A stretch of DNA of 64,000 bases from Echiichthys vipera (taxonomy: Eukaryota > Chordata > Actinopteri > Perciformes > Trachinidae): the NCBI GenBank assembly GCA_963691815.1, contig OY829651.1:13438917-13502916 (forward strand). Direction: 5' to 3'. Shown in pieces: positions 25,101 to 37,900 of the stretch. Position 1 is the stretch's first letter, and every line of letters begins with the position of its first letter. The notes below the pieces were generated by a model. It saw nothing but the letters and a program-made list of their open reading frames with translations, was not told the DNA's origin and did not search any database. The position numbers were made by a program, and so were the translations under genes.

Positions 25101-28100
25101 GCCAGTGAAAATTGATTATGCTCCAGTGATGATGAGTGGTCCTCGTACTATAATCAAACAGCTTAGCAAGTAGGAACAGAGAAGCCTGCATGAAAGATGT
25201 TGTTCAAAATCTTAATATTAATGTATCTGACAAAAACCTTTAACATTGAGTATGAAAGATAATTGATTAAATACGCAGGAAGGAATAAAAGAAGTGGCTC
25301 GCCTTCAGTCGCAGGGTCCACAGGCAGGTAAGGGTTAACAAAGGAAGCTAGATTGCTGAAATAGTCCTTCAGGAAAAACAGTGCATCCTGGAGAGGAGAG
25401 AGAAAAAAGGCTGGTTAGAGGAGGAGAAGTTACAATTACAACTGAAAACCAACAAAACCTATCCGAAGTACAGCAGTTATTAGAAGTTATCCAACGCTAA
25501 CGCTGGTGTAAAAGTGGTCATTTCTGATCTGACAGAGTTGTATTTGCCTCAGGACTAAAGAGCTTTGAATACAACGCAAAACAGAACAAGTTCTTTTCTT
25601 TCCTTATGTTCCACACAGTGAAAATGAAGACAACATTTCAGGCTTTGGATGGAAAAGATTTAACTTTTAGTGTTGAGTCTCAAGAGCTGGAGTTACCTGG
25701 TCGATGTTCAGTCGTAGAGGCAGCAGGCTGACTCGAAGACAGCACTCTGGTCCCCCGAGGCCAGACTCCGGACACACCTGCAGAGCCTTTATTGTCAGCT
25801 ACAAAAAGAAAACGCAATCAATATCATATACATGACGTCATCTTCCTACTTTGTCTTTCACAAGTGATCCAGCCCCCCCTCACACTTCTCCGCCTCTTTC
25901 TTCTCATCAAAGCTATGCCAAACATTGTATTGCAGTCCCTATCAGGTGATTTCAGTCACAGAAAACCCCTCCAGCATCTTGATAAATCAAAGACTCCCTC
26001 CTTCTCTGCCGTCTCACCATGTTGGAGTGGGCTCGGCGAGGCATGCTCTCGCTGGTGTAGAGGTAGAGGAATTTGTTGATTTGTGAGGAGGCCAGACGGT
26101 CTCGAATCTCCAGCTCCTGGACAATGAACACCTGCCTGGAGAGGGGGTGTTCGCCACCCGGGCCAACCCCGACCCCAGCTGCCACTGACCCCTCCCCTCC
26201 GTCCTGCCTTGCTACTGCCGCAGAGTAGGACTCATGCTGGAAGGACACCTGGAGGACAAAACAGGAGTTTAAATGTGTTCGGAGAGTTCGATTGAAGCTG
26301 TACATCTAATGGGAGAGTTATAGGGGTTTTTAAAAAGGTAAGCAATTAGTTTTAATTGAATTTAAAGTAATAGTTCGACATTTCGCTGCTTCCTTGCCAA
26401 GAGCTAGATGAGAAGATCAATACCACTTCCATATCTGTGTGATAGAGACAGCAGACAGTTCCTTTAGCCCAGTATAAAGACTGGAATCATTGGGAAGCTG
26501 CTGCCTGGCTCCGTCCAAAGGTAACAAAATCTGCCTTTGAGAGTGCCATCAATCCTCTTCGCAAAAAGCAAATAAGCATATTTGCCAAAGTGTCAAAGTA
26601 TTCCTTCTATCATCATTTCAACCAACAATTTACTGCTACACACACAGTATATACCTTGGTGAGCTGTATCTCCATCAGCAGTGTGTGCTGACGCCCGCTG
26701 CCTCCAGCCCAGCGCCAGGAGTTCTGGGGACGAGAGGGAGCAACAGTGCGGGACGGAGATCCACGGACTCCAGTGGGGACTGAACGACCTCTGTGGAGAG
26801 GAGGACAGAGAGGGTGAGAGCAACAGTCAAAGGAAAGGAGAGAAAACCGAACAAACACACACACACAGGTCTACTTAGGTCACTTCAGGGACATTTTATT
26901 CATTTCCTTTAGACTTACCGTAACTGACCCAAAAATCTACTTTTTCCAATTGGGGATAGAGTTTTTGTCTATTCTCATTCTCATAACCATTAATGTATTT
27001 ATTGTATGAGAACATACTTGTGTGTCTGTGTTACCTGTTTGTGTTCTGGGCATGTATGGACATGGGCTTGCAGCCAAAGTCCCTGCCCCCGTAGAGATGC
27101 CAGACTACGGAGATCTCCCGCAGCACCACCCTGCTCTGGGGCACCGGGAAGCGGCTGGGGGCTCTGAGCAGGTCTGAGCTGCCTCGAGGCCTGGAGAAGT
27201 GACTCTCCTTCACCCTGATGGGCCCCTGAGACAACACCGTCACCACGGGCTCCCCGTCCCTGGGCTGTAACAAATCCCACATGTGGTCATTTTGTGAGTA
27301 TACGGACTCATTCTGAAAGGACTCTGAGGGAAGAACAATTTAAAACAGGGTCATAAAAGAAGACAGAGAGACTCACAGGAATGCCCATCCCGGGAGCCTC
27401 CAAGATACAAAAGTCGTCGTTGTCGGTGGAGCCTTCGGAGCCTTCCTCTGACATCATATCTGCCTGTGCCTCTGTTGCTGTGGCAACCAGTTCGTCAAGC
27501 TCAGAGTCCTCTACCTGCAGGACGGAGGGGCTGCGCTTCGGAGCTTCACCAGGGAACAGGTAGACGGAGACAGGCGAGCCTCTCGGCATGGAGGGTGAAC
27601 CTGGACAAACGTCCACCCGTCAGGTTAAGAAATAAAAACAAGCAAAGACCTGTGGGCTGGTCAAGCTCGTACTATTAACACGCTTTTCCTCAGAGACTCA
27701 AAACCTCCTGAAAACATGAGTGCTATAATGATATCTGTCAAAAAATGGGGGGCTGAGTAATACGTTATTTTTCATTCCTAAAAATTCAGTTAATCTTGGT
27801 CAAAATGACACTCCTCTGTATCTGTCGAGCTTCACCGCAGTTTCATAGAACTTAAAAACCACTTGAAAACCATTTAAATAAAAGCTGAGATGTGTAAAAG
27901 AGAAAAACTTTTCAGTACCTGGATCTAAACCCTCTTCTCGGTGGCTCTTCTCTGTGTCAATTAAGGCATCAGCGAGGTCGTACTGGTTGATCTCAGCGGT
28001 TTCAGCTGGAGGGTAGGGCAGCAACGACGCAGGACTTTCTGACAGCTAACAAGACGGAGTACGACAGAGGAACATTAGACAAGTATATGGCATCTTTACA

Positions 28101-28937
28101 CCACTTTTAAACATTTATGGAACTGTTCTGTTCTCGTCAGCACATGTAATAAACATTACTATATTGAAATGCACTTATTACTCTCTTTTATTACACTTTT
28201 TTCTTAATTTTTAAAAATATATATATGTATAAATGTATAAATATTACCGGACTTACTGGTAATTTCTGCCCAGCGATTTCGGTGGGGGAGATGTGTCGCG
28301 GCGGGGGGTGCAGGTCACCTTGGGAGACCAGGTACTGCAGCAGATTGACCAGGGCGGCGCAGGAATCGGCACAGGTATGAAGGTGTACCACATTGTTGGA
28401 GCAACGGAGCTCAAAGAGCGGCTGAGACTGGAGAGCAAAGAGAGGAGAGACAGAGGAAGCACATTTAAGTGAATAACTGGAGAATCAAAGAAGGTTGGGA
28501 TGGGAAAATATGTAAACTAAAAACAAAAACCCATCTGAACTCTTTAAACATAAAATGGATAGAAACGCCTCAAAGAAAAGACTAGGCTTTGCACGTGGAC
28601 AAACATTGTTACATAACAGACTTTAAACTGACCTTTCTCACGTGTGTACACCTTTTTGGTTGTAGTATTTCCAACTGAAAGTTATCCTATTCTTTAAGGT
28701 CCCATGTTGTAAAAAAAAAAATTTGTGTAAGTGTAAAGCATGTCGAGGTGTTATATAAATACTGTGAAGGTTTAAAAACGCTCAGTCCCCAGAGAAATGC
28801 ACACAGCCCGTATTCAGAAACTGTGACTTTAAACGAGCCGTCAGGACTTCTGCACGGTTGTGATTTCACATCTATACTTTATACAGTATATATATATATA
28901 TACACACACACATATATATATATACACACACACACAA

Positions 28938-28981
<44 letters not shown>

Positions 28982-31900
28982 AAGGAAGCGAAATTCTGCA
29001 CTCAGGTTCCGCTGGGGGAGCAAAGATAAAAGAACACAATAAAACACAAAAACTAAAGAACATAAACAATAAATAGACAGTAGATAGATGCTATAAGTAA
29101 GTGTAAGAGAGCTAGTGTGGAATTCAGACAGGGGGTGAACACAGGTATATTCAGACGGATAGTGTGAGAAAAATGTGGTGTTTTTTTAACATTAAAGCAT
29201 GTAAACATGTTCTAGTAGAAACCCTGTATGAACCTGATATATGAATATGTACACAATATGGGACCTTTAAAAGGGAAGCCTAATCCAGTACAGCTTCTGT
29301 CAGATATAGTGAATAACTCACATACTACTGAAGCTTTAATTATAGTGAAACTTCATTATGGTAAAACAGATATTTATTAACATGTGGCCTGTGTTCATTT
29401 GTGGTTTGTAAACTAAATGATAATGTTTTGTTTACACTCACATTTCCAGTGTGTGCTTTACCGCTGCTGTGTGAATGTGAAGGACACACAGTAAGTGAAC
29501 AGTTGCGGAGCACTCACCAGCTTTCCCGTATTGCTGCCTTTCCATGTGGTGATGGCGAGCTCCAGCAGGTCAATGTCCAGAACGCACACATAGTCTGCGT
29601 GATACAAAGACACACAGTGGTTTTTATTAAGAGTGACACTGATTCTTGTTTATGTTACTAAAATTAACTACTGTACTAGCCCTAATATAACATCCCTGAT
29701 GGTAAGATGAAAGCAGCAGACACCATCTGTTAAAGGTAAGTGACCTTTCTAAATGTCTATTTTATTATTACAAAGACAACCAACATAAACTAGTTCCGTT
29801 TTCACCCCAACAACAGCTCTGATATCAATCCGTACATGTAAGGTATGTGTAAACTAGGGCTGTTAATGAATATTTCATATTTAAATATATTTGGATAGAA
29901 TTCATTTAAAAAACAGACATTCAATGAAAATTAATATTCAGGGAAAAAAGTCTATATTCTATAAATTAAGTTTTAGGATGTCTTAAGTATTGGCATTATA
30001 AAATAATTATTATTTTTTTGTCGCACTGGCAGAACGGAGGGAGGCCAGGTGCCGTTCATCTGCATGTACTGCCGCGCTGCAGCAACACAGAGCTGGTTAA
30101 ATAGGCAAAGTTTCACTTTAAAGTTTATGTTTAAACAAATATACATATAAAAGCAGCTAAGTCTCCTGTTGTGTGGTTTGTCCTCTTATGGACATAATGC
30201 TCAATAACTGTTTGTTAGGAGGAACTTCATTTTCGGCCAATTTTAACAGTCCATCCTTTTGACTAATATATATAAACAATGTATAAACAAACATGAATGA
30301 TCTCGCTAGCCTAAACACAACAAAAAACAAAAGCAACACATTTTCTATTAGAGTAGCTACTCTGTAACGGTAACATGTATCATGTGTCTTACCTCTCCTC
30401 AAGTCCACGGTGTCAGTCTCACATTTGTCAGAGAGGTAGAGAGCAGAGTCATCCAGGATGAATCTGACCGCAACATAACATAAGAGATCTTATACTGTGA
30501 GTCACCAGCTCACATAATGTGATAGAGACTGACAGCGCTAACTATCCTTCTAATGTTGTGATTAATATTGTGACATATCAATGGTCGTGTGTAGTTAGTG
30601 GTGGACTGTACCTGAGGTGGAAGGTGGCGGTGTCTACAATGATATTACTGGACAAAGAGAAGGACTCTGCGGTGAACAACGCGCGCAGTGGCAGATACAG
30701 AGGTCTGGCAAACAGAAAAACAGAAGATGAATAGGTGTAATGTAAATAACTTCACCACACTTTTTTAAGGTATAGTACACACCTGTAGTCGACGGCACAG
30801 GTAGCGAGGTGTGTGTGGAGGACAGTGATGACGGCAGGTGCTGTGTATCCAAGAATGGGCTCATCGATGACATCCAGGAAGTCAACCAGCTGTAACAAAC
30901 AAACACAGAAGGCAGGCAAAACATTTTATTTGAATCTACCTTATATGATTTCAGCATAGTTTGTATTTTTCTGCACAACCCAAACCGTTTGAGAGGCACA
31001 GTCGGAACTGTAATAGACACTCGCTTTCATTTTATATTTTTTCAATAGGCAAGTGAGGCATTAAATAAGAAAAACACCTTGAAAAGCCTAGAAATTAAAT
31101 AATAAATGCAACAAGAAACGCACTGTACATCACAAGAAACTGAGTCAAATTGCAAGGAGGGAGTTTCCCTTTTATTAACTTTTAAACAAGAGCATGGAAA
31201 GACAAGAAGATACTGAGACTCTGATCTGTAAGAGCGCACTCACACTGTCCTGTCGTACCGTGCCCAAGCACACTTCAAGGCTAAAGTCTAGTTTGTTTGA
31301 CCAGTGTGAGTACAACTGTCTCGCACCCAGGCACGGCACACTTGCCGGATGCGGACCAGGTGAGAGGGGTGGGCTTCTGTAAAGCACGGATCCACATATA
31401 CGGGCACCAGTGTGCGCACGTGTACGAGCATTGACGGGCATATATCTATTTATATGTGACTGTTCTCCGCGACGGATATTTTAAAAGATGCCGCCAAACC
31501 GTTTGCGGTGGTCTGATGTGGATGCGGAGTGTTTACTGTAGATTTGGTCAGACGAAAACGTCAAAAACCAAAACTGATGACATATAAGCAAAAAGCAATT
31601 GAGCCGAGGCACAGATTTCAAGTGGGGGAAGAAGGGGGGGGGGGGGGGGGCAATCACCCTAAAGCACGGGGCACAGTACGAATGGATAGCGTGAGTGCGC
31701 CCTAAGAGGATTTGTTTCTTTTTGCTTCTCACCTGCTCGTGCCAGCTGTGATTAGTCTGTGTCACGTAATGTCGCATGGTGGCACCTTGAAGTCGAAGGG
31801 CAACCAGGAACTCCTACAAGAGACAGAAACAAGCATTGTTTAATTTCAAACTTGCCGCAGCAGCAGCAGCAGAATCAAGCGTTTGAGGAGGACGTACCTT

Positions 31901-34900
31901 CACACTCCTCTGTGGGTCCAGTGTGATTTTGATGGCTGTGGACAACATCTGTAGCTCCCCCTCCTTGCCGCTCACACTGCTAACACCCACCTCTGTAGGG
32001 TAGATGGTGGGTTCCAGGTGCTTTGGGGGAATGAAGTTGGGCATCTCCAAACGCTGTGGGATGGGGGTGTCTTTCACCACCGCTGTAGTGGTGTGGGGGG
32101 AAGAAATGATGACCCAGAACATACTTTCTCTGCTTAGCATTAAATCAACCAACATGAATTCATTAAATGTTTGGAAAACAACATGATAGTGTACCTTGAT
32201 GGTAGAGCTCTACTCGTCTGCTCTCTACACACAGGAAATTGAGATTGGGGTCGTTCTGGTGCTGCGCCACACTGAATATCTTCCCCCCTTCCAAGTCGAG
32301 CACGATTTCCCCATGACTCTGGTCCTCCTGAATCAATGAGATGAAATAAAAACAGTAAAAAATCTTAAATTATGAATGGATCAAACCAGAGCTGTTTTTC
32401 AGTCTTTTGAACCAAGTTTACGCTGCTTTAGTAGAGCTGAGTAACTTTACATTCCCTAGTTACAACAACTTCCTGGTCATTTTTTAGATGTACAAAGTGT
32501 TACCACGCTTTTTCTGGCGGATATAAGACTCTCTGACATGTATGACTCTAACACACAAAACAAATCAAAGCATACACACAATGCAGGAATCAGGACACCA
32601 CAGATGTCATAGCTTCCACAATTCCTGTGGTTATGATACTGCGACGGTATGCGACTACGGGTATGGGAAAATCGGATTATCCTGACATCCCTGATCACAA
32701 GTGGACAGCTTTAGGTACGTCAGTCCACAACTGACATTAGTCTTTAGTGACCACTTGTGATCAGATCTCACTTCCCTGCTCTGTATGCAAATAAACACAT
32801 AGTAAATACATGGCTAATACAGCAGACAAAGATTACAAGGATGTTTATAGTAATATAGATCCTAAACATTGAATTTGCGTAAAAAAGAAAAAAAGGTATT
32901 GTCTACTGGTGGTTTCTGTGACATTAGAAAAACCTTGTTTGATGCACACATAATATATAACCATGGACTTTATGAAAATTTCAGACGTTGAGGACAAAAC
33001 CAGCCAATGAGCACTCGTTCTCCTTCTTAGGCCGAGGACGTAGGTGAGTAGGTGGTCCTTCAATTTGGCCCAGGACACGTGTGATCCGATCTCAATGCGT
33101 CTGGGCTGCTTTCACCCCTGTACTTAAAGCTGTCCACATGTGATCAGCTCACCCACAACGCATGTTTATGCCAGGTCTGATTAGGACCCTGGAGACGCAC
33201 GACTCACCTTCTTGTCTGTTCTGGCTTGGAGGCGACCTTGGCTGATAATCACAGTGAGGGAGAGGAGGCTGAGGTTGTGGTTGGGGCGGGGAGCTGACTG
33301 TTGTGTCTTTCCAGATGATTCACTGGCCAAGTAGAATGGAGGCTCATCCTCTTCTGAATCAGAGTCTACGGCAGAGAGAGAGGAGATGAGAGGAAAAGTA
33401 ATCGTTTTAATTACATTTGTCAAAGGATGAAGAAACATCCCGATATAATACACACAAAACCTACTTGGTTAATTAAATATGTTTGGGGAGGACAGCTGCT
33501 TATTACATTTAATAGAGCTACATGTTGTTTTTCCATCTGTCCAACTCACCCAGTCTGAAAGCCGACTTGCAAAGCTGGAACTCGTCGTGGTGACGGCGGC
33601 TGTGGTCAGGGCTTTGGGCTGAGGGGGGAGGAGGCTCCCACATCAACAGATCATTATTGATCCTTTTGGACGAAAGGGGGGATGAGGAACATTTATGTTA
33701 CTGTTAGCTATTTCTAACACAATTAATGACAGTTCTACATGAGCAGATTAAGAACGAAGACAAGAAAATCTAGTTCAACTTGACCATGTTCAGTGTTCAT
33801 CTGAGAGTGAACTTACAATTAAAAGATCACTCAAAAATATTTTCCAACATTTTGGGGGTTACCTGGATAATGTTATCATGGAAAAGAGCCTATACACGTA
33901 CCTGTTGTAGAAGCTCTGGAAGGCCTGTTTGCTGGGCAGGAGGATGTAGGCCAGTGGCAGGTTAATGTCCACCGCACACTGACACTGAGCGACGCACTGC
34001 GCCTGAAACTGACGCATCTCCTCTGGGTCGGCTGGAATCACCATCTAAAACAAGGAAGGAGGAGAAACGAGGGAGGAGGTCAGTCTGGGGTCTTGAATAG
34101 ATGGCCGATAAAAATAATTCTGTGTGAGCGCACCTCCTCAGTCTCAAACATGGTGCGGTTGGAAGAGAACGGAGAGCTGGTTTTGTCGTTGAGTTCACAG
34201 TGACTTTCAAAGAAAGCGGACCCCAGGTCCCTGATGAGGTTGATCCCACCCAGACCTGCTGCTGGGCCCTGAGTCTCACCTCCACGCACACGCACCGATA
34301 ACCTGCTCACAGAAACAGAAAACTGTCTTGCTTTGTCTCATTTCATGAGCAAGAATGACTCCATCTTTCTCTAGAGAGCTTCAGCACTGTAAAGTGCAGT
34401 TCTCGAAAAAAATTGTGAATTATGCATCTAACTATTCTCATAATCACCACTGCTAACCTCGGCGGAGTGTCACGGTTCTTCTTTACTCTGATACAGGGGA
34501 AGGAGCCGCCCTCCCAGCCCTCATATGACCCTGGAGAGACAACACATCATATATCTTTCTGCATTTCACATTTTATAGGTCTGCTTCAGCCATGTACACA
34601 AAAATATAACTGCATATCAGAGTTACTTTTACAACTCTGTTGAAAATTGTGTTCTACAGGACTCTTTGCACCAGCAAAGACGAGTCAGCCTTACATATTA
34701 AGATCTTAGCAGACACATTTGTATAGATTCATCATTATAAAATGGCACGAATTTCAGTACCTCCAGTGTGCAAACAATAAACACATATTCCAACTTCTCT
34801 ATGAGGTAAGGGTTTCTCATAAAAAATTACTAATGGCACTACATTAACGGAAACAAGGATACTTTTGTAAAAATCCGATTCTACCTTAAAGTCCCTGGAA

Positions 34901-37900
34901 ATCAATGATGACACAGAATGGATTACCCTTGTAAAGAAATCGACTAAATATATCAACAAGCATTGGTCATCGTACTGTATGTCTATCTTTGGTTGCGTGT
35001 GTGTGTGTATGTGTGTGTGTGTGTTCCCACCGTGCAGGTCTGTGAAGGAGGCCTCCAGCAGCTGGGTGAGGCAGGGAGCCCACGGCTGTCCCGGGGCAGT
35101 CTGCTCACTCTGGAGGTCCGGGGCCTCCTGGTGCTTCAGCACCAACTCCGTCAGCTCCAGCACCAGGGTCTCCTCCCGCACTGCCCTCTGGGTCGGAGGT
35201 CGACGCTTAGGGAGGGGCCGCAGGTCGGGAATGGGGAAACGAAGCCTGAGGATGGCGTGGGGGGAGAGGAGGGTGAAGGAGGAGCACAGCTCGCTGCTCT
35301 GGGTCTGAGGAAAGAAAGAGAGGAATCTCTTAGTATTTATTAATATAAAGAGCTGATTCAGTCAAAAATACTTGTCTATTTTTCACCTGCATTTTAATTG
35401 GGTTACTGACTATTGCTTTTGATAACAGGTCTACATTTGTTAGGGAAATTTCTTTATGTAATTAGTTTTTTTTATGATGGAATAAATGTTTGAGGCGTTC
35501 GACCTGCATGAGTCCCGGCCCATCAGTCTGTGTCGGACAGTGGCTGAAGGCTTTGCTCAGGTTCCCCAGGCGACTGAGAATGTCCAGGTCCAGCTCGGCA
35601 CTCAGCTCTGCCAGCTCCACCCGCACAACACTTTCCCGCCGCACCACCCGCTGTTTACCCTGCCAACACACACACAAACATGCACACATTTTAAAGGATA
35701 GATCGATGTATCTGTCAGTCAAGTCACATAGGATTGATGTTTTTGTATCACTAATCAATATTACACAAAGGGAAGCCTTCAACTCATAAATCTTTCTGAC
35801 AGACTGGCGACGTCATAGTTCTGTGTCAAAATCAATCAAATTCAACACATTTAAAAAAAATAATACTTAATACAAAGAGTCGAACTACAGGAGTATTAAG
35901 AGAAAACAATATACACCAGCTGCTTTACTTTTAAACGCGCTTCATTTTTAGACTAAGCTTTTTTTTTTTGTCTTCAATGACTCCTGTCAATCCAGTCTTT
36001 GCAGCAGCTGGTGTTAACATAGTAACACTACACTACTTCACAGACTACACAAACCAAACAAACGTTGTTTGTACAGCACATTTTAAACACGGTTTGTAAA
36101 AAAGGTTTTGTACATATCAAGTCAGGGTGTGTATAAATGCGTACTCTGCGCAGGTGTTTTTCTGTGAGGCCGTAGTGTAGTTGGGCACACGGTCTGGCTG
36201 CAGCTCCAACTGTGAACAGACCGGCTTTCTGGAACTGAAGCAACTGGAAAGATAAAAAGAAAGAGACGTAGTGTTCTTTTAAGTCTTCCTTATCAGCTTG
36301 GAAAGAGAACAACACAACATAAACTACTTTCAGGTAAGAGTAACTTCAGTCTGAATGAGAATATCACATTTCTCATTCTTTGTTACAACTTGCAAAACGT
36401 TTAGCTCATTTAGGCAAATTAATTTGTGATCAAAATAGATTTAGTTTCTTCTCATTTGAAAAGTCAAAGTATTGTTGGTTTTGATAGGCTAAATGTTTTT
36501 GCATTGTACATTTTTATTTTTGTTTATTTTTCTACTGATTTTAGTGTAATCATTGCAGGAAAAATACAATACTTTTTTCCTCACATTACATGGGAATGAA
36601 TGTGTTCTTTTGCGTTACACAGTGGGATGTGAAACCTTGTACTCTTGAAATCAGCAAGCGAGGAGTGTTCACTTTGATATACAATAGCAGCCAGTTATCT
36701 TCAGAGAAATAACAGTCTGGTACAGGAGGCATTCAGTGTCAGTGAAAACATGTAGGACGAGACTGTCTCGAAATTAGGAAGTGAGGAAGACACTTCCAGA
36801 GTGTTACTCTAACACAACATCTAAACACCACCCTGGTTTTCACCAAGGGGTCAGCGTCGGAGCTACACGGACGGACAAAAATATGTTCTACCTCGCTGTA
36901 CTGAGGATTTCCGTCCCCCCAGAGGCACTCTAACAGCTCCAGTCTGCTGAAGGAAACGTCAGAGGTCACAGCCCGACTGTGGCGTCTCCCGCTCCGCATC
37001 TCACAAGCAACTTGCACTGCTGCTCCTGTAACCCTGGGAGAGAGAGAGAGAGAGAAAGCGGGAGAGAGAGAAAATGATACAAACTTTTGAGACATGCAAC
37101 ACATTCCTCACACCTGCAGGCTGTTTAACTTCATCATGGTTTGTTTTATTTCAGTAGATAGAAGTCATTTATTTACTGAACAGCATATTATTTAGAAAGA
37201 GTTTAAAGTTTCCTCAAATTAATATTATAATGCATTTCCACGAGTCCCTTTTTATATCTACAAAAACACTACAAGCCCCACATAACTCCCTATCTGTAAT
37301 TGTTGTCAACATAAATTATGTGGGCAGCCATGTTCACATGAATTATAACTCACCAAAGTCACAATATGAGTCTGTGTTGTTCTACCTGAGATGGGAGTGT
37401 GGGCAGGCCTTGGCGAAGCCGCCTCTCAGATGGTGGAAGTCTCTGCCGCTGAACATGCTGTCCTTGAAGAAGGCCAGCTCCCGGAAGAACACCTGAGACA
37501 CCTGAGACAATGACGCGGCTCCGTCAGGCTTAGAGGGCGGGTCTTCCTGAAGCAGGGTTAGGGTGAGACCGCCGAGGGTCAGACGCAACAAAGCATCGGG
37601 CTTCAGCTGCTCCACCTGGCCGCTGTGTGAACGTCCTGCAGGGGGGAGGAGAAGGACATTTACATTTTCTATTTTAAATATTTCTTTGGGTAAAAACATA
37701 TATTCTGACAAAAAGTTGTTTTTTTTTACCTCGTGTCCGGCCGCTGGCCTGTGGTAGACTTGACAGACAGCCTGCTACAGGATACCTCCTGGGACAGTTC
37801 ATCATGCCCTGGCAGGTAAAATTAAAGGGGAAATCAGACTGCTTGTGATTAGATGAGTTGTGATTTGATGAGTACATTGACAAGCTCCAGTTCTAGTTCC

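Noticed and set aside
22045..29000. CRISPR-like direct repeats
   Set aside because: The repeats are simple dinucleotide microsatellites with no spacer structure, and the DNA is vertebrate.
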